NCBI GenBank assembly: GCA_903960645.1
Contig: CAJCBN010000345.1
Span: forward strand, 1-11,066
Length of the DNA stretch: 11,066 nt
Source: an uncultured Actinomycetes bacterium
Lineage (GTDB): Bacteria; Actinomycetota; Thermoleophilia; Gaiellales; F1-60-MAGs149
Direction: 5' to 3'
Shown: positions 5,761 through 11,066 of the stretch, piece after piece
Numbering within the stretch: the first letter of the stretch is position 1
Layout: every line of letters starts with the position of its first letter
Notes under the pieces: generated by a model
What the model saw: only the letters and a program-made list of their open reading frames with translations
What the model was told of the DNA's origin: nothing
Databases searched by the model: none
Program-made: the position numbers and the translations under genes

Positions 5761-6762
5761 CTAGCGCAGCAGCGCGTCGTTGCGCGCGTGGCGCTCGAGG
5801 GCGAGCTCGACGAGGCGCGTGAGCAGATCGGCGTAGGCGAGGCCGCTGGCCTCGAACATGCGGGCGTAGTAGCTCGTGGCCGTGAAGCCGGGGATGGCGT
5901 TGATCTCGTTGAGGACGAGGCGGCCGCCGGTGGTGAAGAAGAAGTCGACGCGCGCCATGCCGTGGCAGTCGCAGACGGCGAAGGCCTGCATGGCCGTTGC
6001 GCGCAGGCGCTCGGCGGCCTCGGCGGGGATGTCGGCGGGTGTGACCAGCGCCGAGCCACCGGCGGCGTACTTGGCCTCGTAGTCGTACCACTCGGCCTCG
6101 AAGGTGATCTCGCCGACGACGGAGGCGGTCAGCGCGGGCGGCAGGCCGAGCACGCTGCACTCGACCTCCTGGCCGACCAGCAGCTCCTCGACGAGGACCT
6201 TGTCGTCGTGGGCGAGCGCGAGGTCGAGCGCGGCGTCGAGGTCGACGGCGGCCTCAACGCGCGAGATGCCGACGCTCGAGCCGAGCCGAGCCGGCTTGAC
6301 GAAGACGGGGAAGCCGAACTCGCTCTCAACGCGGGCGCGGACGCTGCCACGCTCGTCGTCGGGGCCGACCAGCACCTCGCGCGCCACGTCGATGCCGGCG
6401 TCGCGCAGCGCGGCCTTGCAGCGCTCCTTGTCCATCGTCAATGCCGCACCCAGGACGCCGGAGCCGACGTAGGCGACGTTGAGCATCTCGCAGAGGCCCT
6501 GCACTGTGCCGTCCTCGCCGAACGGGCCGTGCAGGACGGGGAACACGACGTCGCAGCCCAGCGGTCCGCCCTGGCCCGGCGTGACGGAGACGATCGCGCC
6601 GTCGGGGCCGGTCCAGACGCCCGTGCGGGAGATCGTGATCGGCACGGCCTCGAAGCGGTCGGGATCGAGCCCCCCGGCCACGCTCTCGGCCGAGCGGAGG
6701 GACACGTCGTGCTCCGAGGAGCGGCCGCCGCCGAGCACGGCGACGCGCAGGCGCTCCGCCAC
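5761..6762 (-). CDS. ddl: D-alanine--D-alanine ligase
   Basis: This 333-aa cytosolic ATP-grasp enzyme joins two D-alanines to make the D-Ala-D-Ala end of the peptidoglycan stem peptide. Motifs are GGGRSSEHDVSL (11-22, with E17), HGPFGEDGT (78-86), YVGSG (98-102), KPARLGSSVGI (156-166), the omega-loop YDYEAKY (226-232), ARVDFFF (270-276) and LNEINAIPGFT (284-294). The Tyr of EAKY that favours D-Ala over D-lactate is kept, so a depsipeptide-forming (vancomycin-resistance type) ligase is unlikely. The GTG start (6762-6760) shares its first base with the pknB stop TAG (TAGTG), implying translational coupling. It is the last gene of the operon; the convergent repeat array follows its stop. Length is normal. 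Confidence 0.96.
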   Translation of the reverse strand: MAERLRVAVLGGGRSSEHDVSLRSAESVAGGLDPDRFEAVPITISRTGVWTGPDGAIVSVTPGQGGPLGCDVVFPVLHGPFGEDGTVQGLCEMLNVAYVGSGVLGAALTMDKERCKAALRDAGIDVAREVLVGPDDERGSVRARVESEFGFPVFVKPARLGSSVGISRVEAAVDLDAALDLALAHDDKVLVEELLVGQEVECSVLGLPPALTASVVGEITFEAEWYDYEAKYAAGGSALVTPADIPAEAAERLRATAMQAFAVCDCHGMARVDFFFTTGGRLVLNEINAIPGFTATSYYARMFEASGLAYADLLTRLVELALERHARNDALLR

Positions 6763-8693
6763 TAGCCCGTCGACCCCGTGTAGCGGCCGACGACGATCGT
6801 CACGGTCGAGCCCTGCGGCCGCTGGGAGCTCCCAGCCGGATCCTGCGAGATGACGATGCCGTCCTGCGCCGGATCGGTGGTGGCCTGCTCGGTGGCGCTC
6901 GGCGTGAAGCCCGCGCTGCTGAGCGTCGCCTCGGCCGTACCGCGCGCCTGGTTGACCACGCTCGGCACCGTCGTCGTCGCCGGGCCCTTCGAGATCACGA
7001 CGCTGACCGAGCCGCCCGCCGGCAGGCTGGTGCCCGCGGCCGGATCCTGGCTGACGACCTGCCCGGCCGGCGCGGCATCGTTGACCTCGGTCTGCGCGCC
7101 GAGCACGAGACCCGCCGCGATCAGGGTGTTCTGGGCGTTCGCGATGTCCATCTTCGCCACGTTCGGGACGATGGTGGTCTGCTGGCCGCTCGAGACGGTC
7201 AGCGTGACCGTCGAGCCGGGCTTGACCTCAACGCCCGCCGACGGCGCCTGCGAGATGACGTTGCCCTCGGCGACGCTGTCGGAGACGTCCTCGACCGTGC
7301 TGACGAGCAGCCCGAGCGCCTCGAGCTGGGCGGTGGCGGTGCCGACGGCGGAACCCTGGACGCTGGGAATGGCGACGACGTTCGGCCCGGTCGAGATCTG
7401 CAGCTCGATGGTGGTGCCGGGCGGCACCCGGCCACCCGGATTCGGCCGCACCGCGATGACCTGGCCCGTGGGCACGTCGGCTGAGGCCTGCTTGGTGATC
7501 AGCACCGCCAGCCCGAGGGCCTTCAGCGCGGCGGTGGCCTCTGCCTGCGTCTGGCCGGTCAGGTCGGGGATCTCGACGAGTGCGCTGGTGGTCGTCGTGG
7601 TGGCGGTGGTGGTACCGCCACCGGTGTCGCCGCGGGTGAAGGCGAACACGCCGGCCGCGATGGCGAGCAGGACGACGCCGAGCACGATCAGGAGGATCCA
7701 GAGGCGGCGGCGGTTGGGGTTGGCGGGCGTGCGCGGCGGCCCGGCCTCGCGCGGCGGCAGGGGCGGCGCGACCATCGTCTCGGCGGGCGTCGGCGGGGCG
7801 GGGCGTGCCATCGCGAGCGTCGCGGCGCCGATCACGGCCGTCTCGTCGCTGATCGGCAGACCCTGACGCACCTGGTCGAGCTCGATGCCCATCTCGTCGG
7901 CGCTCTGGTAGCGCTGACGGGGGTCCTTGGCGAGCGCGCGCATCACGACGGACTCGAGCGCGACGGGCACGAGCGGGTTGCGCTCGGTCAGCGGCTCCGG
8001 TGCCTCCTGCACGTGGCGCAGCGCGACGTTGACGGCGGAGTCGCCTTCGAACGGCACGCGCCCGGACAGCATCTCGTAGAGCACGATGCCGAGCGCGTAG
8101 AGGTCCGCCGGCGGCCCGACCGGGAGGCCACGCGCCTGCTCGGGGGCGAGGTACTGGGCGGTGCCGACGATCGAACCGGCCTCGGTCATCTCGGTGTCGC
8201 CACCCGCGCTCGCGATGCCGAAGTCGGCGACCTTGAGCTTGCCGTCGGGCTGCATCAGGATGTTCTGCGGCTTGACGTCGCGGTGGATGACGCCCTGCTG
8301 ATGCGCGACGCGGAGCGCGGCGAGGATCTGGAGGGCGATGGTGATCGCGCGGCGTGGATCAAGCGGCGACTCGCGTCGGATCAGGTCCTTCAGCGTCTCG
8401 CCCTCGACGTACTCCTGGACGATGTACGACATGCCGCCCTGCGACTGGTCGTAGACCTGGACGATGTTCGGGTGGTTCAGCCGCGCGGCCGCGCGGGCCT
8501 CGCGCTGGAACCGCTCGATGAAGTGCGGATCGTCACTGTGCCGGTCCGCCAGCACCTTGATCGCGACCTCGCGGTGCAGCGATTCGTCCTGCGCCAGGTA
8601 CACGCGCGCCATGCCGCCCTGTCCGAGCCGTCGGATGATGCGGTAACGGCCGGCGAAGAGCGCGCCATCGGAGGTGTCCATCGGAGTCGTCAT
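6762..8693 (-). CDS. pknB: PASTA-domain Ser/Thr protein kinase (PknB-type)
   Basis: This 643-aa membrane kinase couples cell-wall state to phosphorylation of growth and division proteins. The cytosolic Hanks kinase domain (about 17-275) is intact: glycine loop LGQGGMARV, VAIK (K46), HRDVKPQN (D139, K141, N144), DFG (157-159), and an activation loop with T167, T170 and T178 before APE (184-186). A Pro-rich linker leads to one TM helix (about 331-352). Outside, a Thr-rich spacer is followed by four PASTA repeats (about 371-437, 438-504, 505-571, 572-637), which in this family bind muropeptides or lipid II. Four repeats is the number found in mycobacterial PknB. It lies 22 bases after pbpA in the same operon. 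The ATG at 8693 is used; a second ATG four codons in is possible. Confidence 0.96.
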   Translation of the reverse strand: MTTPMDTSDGALFAGRYRIIRRLGQGGMARVYLAQDESLHREVAIKVLADRHSDDPHFIERFQREARAAARLNHPNIVQVYDQSQGGMSYIVQEYVEGETLKDLIRRESPLDPRRAITIALQILAALRVAHQQGVIHRDVKPQNILMQPDGKLKVADFGIASAGGDTEMTEAGSIVGTAQYLAPEQARGLPVGPPADLYALGIVLYEMLSGRVPFEGDSAVNVALRHVQEAPEPLTERNPLVPVALESVVMRALAKDPRQRYQSADEMGIELDQVRQGLPISDETAVIGAATLAMARPAPPTPAETMVAPPLPPREAGPPRTPANPNRRRLWILLIVLGVVLLAIAAGVFAFTRGDTGGGTTTATTTTTSALVEIPDLTGQTQAEATAALKALGLAVLITKQASADVPTGQVIAVRPNPGGRVPPGTTIELQISTGPNVVAIPSVQGSAVGTATAQLEALGLLVSTVEDVSDSVAEGNVISQAPSAGVEVKPGSTVTLTVSSGQQTTIVPNVAKMDIANAQNTLIAAGLVLGAQTEVNDAAPAGQVVSQDPAAGTSLPAGGSVSVVISKGPATTTVPSVVNQARGTAEATLSSAGFTPSATEQATTDPAQDGIVISQDPAGSSQRPQGSTVTIVVGRYTGSTG

Positions 8694-8715
8694 GCAGGGT
8701 TCCGTGCGGATTGTC

Positions 8716-10158
8716 TCACGACGACGACCCTGTCAGCGCCCGTAGCACGCTCGCCGCGATCGGTGCGGCCACATCGCCGCCCGTGCCAGCCGTGTCTTCG
8801 ACGAGCACGGCGAAGGCATAGCGGGGTGCTGAGGCGGGGGCGAAGCCGATGAACCACGCGTCGTTCCGACCGTCGCGCCCGGTCTCGGCGGTGCCCGTCT
8901 TGCCCGCCACGTCGAGGCCATCGACGGACGCTGCCGCGCCCGTGCCGTCATCGACGACCTCCTGCATGAGGATCCGCAGCGTCGCGGCGGTCTCGGTCGT
9001 CATCGCCCGTCCGAGGTAGACGGGCTGCGGCCGCCGGACGACTGAGCCGTCGGGCGCGCGCACCTCCTGGACGGGTTGCGGCTCGACGAGCTGGCCGCCG
9101 TTCGCGACGGCCGCCGCGACCTCCGCCATCTGCAGCGGCGTCGCCAGCAGGCGCTCCTGGCCGATCGCGAGCCGCGCCACGTCGACCGGGGTGTCGAACG
9201 GCACGAGGTTGCCGCGGCGGTTGAAGATCCCCGACGGCAGCGTCTGCTCGGGCGGATAGTCCCAGGGGAAGCGCTTGAAGAAGCCGAAGTCGCGCATCGT
9301 CTCCTCGAGCTGCTCCTGGCCGAGCGCGATGCCGACCTCTGCGAACGTCGTGTTGATCGAGTGGACGAGCGCGTAGCCGAAGTCGTGCGTTCCGTAGTCA
9401 CGCTTCCGGAAGTTGCAGAGCTCCTGCCCGCCGGTCTGGATGCAGTCCGTCCCGGGGAACTCCTGGTCGACGGTGACGGCACCGTTGTCGAGTGCGCTCG
9501 CGGCCGTCACCACCTTGAAGGTCGAGCCGGGCGGATAGAGGCCCTGCGTGGCCCGGTTCAGCAGCGGCGAGTTGGGCGCGGTGAGCGCCTCCGCCAGCCC
9601 CGTCTCGGGGTTGTACGTCGGCGTCGAGGCCATCACGAGGAGGCCACCGGTGCTGGGGTCGAGGACGACGACGCTGCCGCGCGCGCCGAGCCGCTCGAGC
9701 TCGTCCATGGCGGCCTCCTGGCCGGCGCTCGACAGCCGCAGGATCACGTCGTTGCCGCGCACCGTGTCGCCCTTGACGCGGTCGAAGGCGTTCTGGATGC
9801 CGGCCAGATCACTGGTGCTGCCCGTCAGCTCGGGGTCCAGCGACCGCTCGAGCCCAGCACGTCCGGCCACGAGCGACGAGTAGCCCACGAGCTGCGCCGC
9901 GATGCCGCCCTCCGGATACGTGCGGGTGTAGATCGTGCGCCCGTCGAGGCGCCCGGGCTTCGACTCGGCGAGGACGACCCCGTCGGCGGTGATGATCGAG
10001 CCGCGATCGATCGCGAGGTCGCGGTAGACGAGCCGGACGTTGGCCTGGCGCGCCTCGAGCGAGCCGCGCGCCCAGATCTGCCAGTAGGACGTCATCACGA
10101 TCAGCGCGAGCAGCGCAACCGTCGAGGCGATGAAGAGGTGCGAGATGCGGCGGTTCAT
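8716..10158 (-). CDS. pbpA: Class B penicillin-binding protein (PbpA/FtsI-like transpeptidase)
   Basis: This 480-aa protein is anchored by an N-terminal TM helix (about residues 5-27) with its catalytic domain outside; it cross-links peptidoglycan as partner of the SEDS protein encoded just before it. The penicillin-binding motifs are complete: S212-T-F-K215 (in YPPGSTFK), S267-I-N269, and K420-T-G (in AGKTGTAE). The N-terminal RDLAIDRGSIITADGVVLA segment is the usual dimerisation/pedestal start of actinobacterial PbpA, and the length fits PbpA better than the longer FtsI. Its ATG (10158-10156) overlaps the rodA TGA as ATGA. I reject the in-frame ATG 12 codons upstream, which lies inside rodA and would precede the basic-then-hydrophobic anchor. 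Confidence 0.95.
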   Translation of the reverse strand: MNRRISHLFIASTVALLALIVMTSYWQIWARGSLEARQANVRLVYRDLAIDRGSIITADGVVLAESKPGRLDGRTIYTRTYPEGGIAAQLVGYSSLVAGRAGLERSLDPELTGSTSDLAGIQNAFDRVKGDTVRGNDVILRLSSAGQEAAMDELERLGARGSVVVLDPSTGGLLVMASTPTYNPETGLAEALTAPNSPLLNRATQGLYPPGSTFKVVTAASALDNGAVTVDQEFPGTDCIQTGGQELCNFRKRDYGTHDFGYALVHSINTTFAEVGIALGQEQLEETMRDFGFFKRFPWDYPPEQTLPSGIFNRRGNLVPFDTPVDVARLAIGQERLLATPLQMAEVAAAVANGGQLVEPQPVQEVRAPDGSVVRRPQPVYLGRAMTTETAATLRILMQEVVDDGTGAAASVDGLDVAGKTGTAETGRDGRNDAWFIGFAPASAPRYAFAVLVEDTAGTGGDVAAPIAASVLRALTGSSS

Positions 10159-11066
10159 CGCGGCAGGTCCCGGTTGGCGCGTTGCGAGATGCACAGCAGG
10201 AGGCCGGCGATCGCGAAATTGGCCGTGACGCTGGAGCCCCCGTACGACACGAACGGCAGCGTCAGCCCGGTCAGCGGCAGGAGCCGGATGACACCGCCGA
10301 CGATCACGAAGACCTGAAAGGCGACTGCGGTCGCGAGGCCCGCGGCGAGCAGCTTCGAGAAGCCATCATCGGCAGTCGTCGCGATGCGGAACCCACGCCA
10401 GGCGAGCAGGAGGTAGAGCAGCACCACCGCGATCGCGCCGACGAGGCCGAGCTCGTTGGCGATCACCGAGAAGATGAAGTCGGTCTGGGCGAAGGGGATG
10501 ATCGTGCCGCCGTCGCCGTTCAGGATCAGCCCGCGACCGAAGCCCGCGCCGAGCACGCCGCCGTCGGCGATCGTGTAGATCGACTGCGTGATCTGGTAGC
10601 AGCACTGCGCCTGCTCATCCCCCCACGGGTTGAGCCAGCCGTCGATGCGCGTCTGCACCTGGGGCGCGATCTGGATCGCGCCGAGGGCGCCGATGGCGAA
10701 CAGGCCAAGCCCGGCGCCGACGTAGAGGAGTCGCCCCGTCGCGATGTAGATCATCGCCAGCGCGATCACGTAGAAGAGCAGCGAGGAGCCGAGGTCGTTC
10801 ATCGCCACCAGCAGCACCAGCGAGATGCCGCACAGCAGCAGCAGCGGCAGGGAGTGGCGCAGCGCGGGGATGCCGATGCCGAGGACGCGCCGCGTCGGCA
10901 TGGCCAGCACCTCGCGGCGCTCGCGGAGGTAGCCGGCGAGGAAGATGACGAGCAGGATCTTGGCGAACTCGCCCGGCTGGATCTGGAGCTCGCCGACGCG
11001 CAGCCAGAGGCGGGCGCCGTTGACGGACGTGCCGAGCGTGATCGTCAGGAGCAGCAGCCCGACTGC
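10155..11066 (-). CDS. rodA: RodA/FtsW SEDS peptidoglycan glycosyltransferase (5' end outside window)
   Basis: The C-terminal 303 residues are present; the reading frame stays open to the window edge. SEDS proteins polymerise lipid II in the membrane. Visible hallmarks are NGARLWLRVG followed by IQPGEFAKILLV near the start of the visible part, AQTDFIFSVIANELGLVG in the later loop, and the family's C-terminal LPFVSYGGSS. Several hydrophobic helices surround these. The partner pbpA overlaps its stop codon by 4 bases, as in the mycobacterial rodA-pbpA pair, so RodA is preferred over FtsW. It is the first gene of the operon seen here; upstream genes (in mycobacteria pstP and fha genes) lie beyond the window. 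Confidence 0.93.
   Translation of the reverse strand, partial: AVGLLLLTITLGTSVNGARLWLRVGELQIQPGEFAKILLVIFLAGYLRERREVLAMPTRRVLGIGIPALRHSLPLLLLCGISLVLLVAMNDLGSSLLFYVIALAMIYIATGRLLYVGAGLGLFAIGALGAIQIAPQVQTRIDGWLNPWGDEQAQCCYQITQSIYTIADGGVLGAGFGRGLILNGDGGTIIPFAQTDFIFSVIANELGLVGAIAVVLLYLLLAWRGFRIATTADDGFSKLLAAGLATAVAFQVFVIVGGVIRLLPLTGLTLPFVSYGGSSVTANFAIAGLLLCISQRANRDLPR

Noticed and set aside
5623..6765. 380-codon + strand frame starting in the repeat and covering ddl antisense
   Set aside because: It is a shadow of ddl. The repeat is open in several frames because it lacks stops, which yields odd IWIRIQ- and DPDP-like peptides without coding meaning.
9076..10317. 413-codon + strand frame antisense to pbpA and rodA
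   Set aside because: It mirrors the codon pattern of the true genes; no motif, and the opposite strand carries all penicillin-binding motifs.

Overview
The window is about 70% G+C and carries actinobacterial gene families: a SufU-type Fe-S scaffold, a PucR/CdaR regulator, an actinobacterial-style Dcd, a PASTA kinase beside RodA and a class B PBP, and a pseudokinase resembling the C-terminal part of mycobacterial MviN. My best guess is a deep-branching Actinomycetota such as Thermoleophilia (Solirubrobacterales-like). This is inference from gene content and order, not from a database search.

Layout. (a) 1-466, + strand: the last 12 codons of an upstream gene (probably sufS), then sufU one base later. 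(b) 467-531: a short convergent junction holding an imperfect palindrome. (c) 532-3263, - strand: a 563-aa polytopic membrane protein of unknown function, then a PucR-family regulator. (d) 3264-3527: a gene-free stretch that ends, on the - strand, in a textbook intrinsic terminator. It contains several smaller stems and a possible upstream promoter, so it may encode a structured RNA of about 200 nt, or be a leader or 3' UTR. (e) 3528-4091, - strand: dcd. (f) 4156-5622, + strand: a pseudokinase/TM/discoidin-like protein. (g) 5623-5760: a convergent junction with two perfect 37-bp direct repeats plus a third, diverged palindrome, all on one 37-bp period. (h) 5761-11066, - strand: a compact cell-wall operon transcribed rodA (5' end outside the window) -> pbpA -> pknB -> ddl, with a 4-nt overlap, a 22-nt gap and a 1-nt overlap between successive genes.

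How the genes fit together. RodA (SEDS glycosyltransferase) and PbpA (transpeptidase) form an elongation or septation synthase pair. PknB senses peptidoglycan through four extracellular PASTA domains. Ddl makes the D-Ala-D-Ala precursor. The pseudokinase gene, convergent with this operon, resembles the module of mycobacterial MviN that is controlled by PknB phosphorylation, so it is a plausible partner or substrate. Dcd supplies dUMP/dUTP for thymidylate synthesis, and SufU belongs to Fe-S assembly.

The coding part is mostly ordinary. The parts worth a second look are the candidate RNA (3278-3480), the 37-bp palindromic repeat, the stand-alone MviN-like pseudokinase, and a recurring TAnnnT-N6/7-start codon pattern suggesting leaderless transcription.
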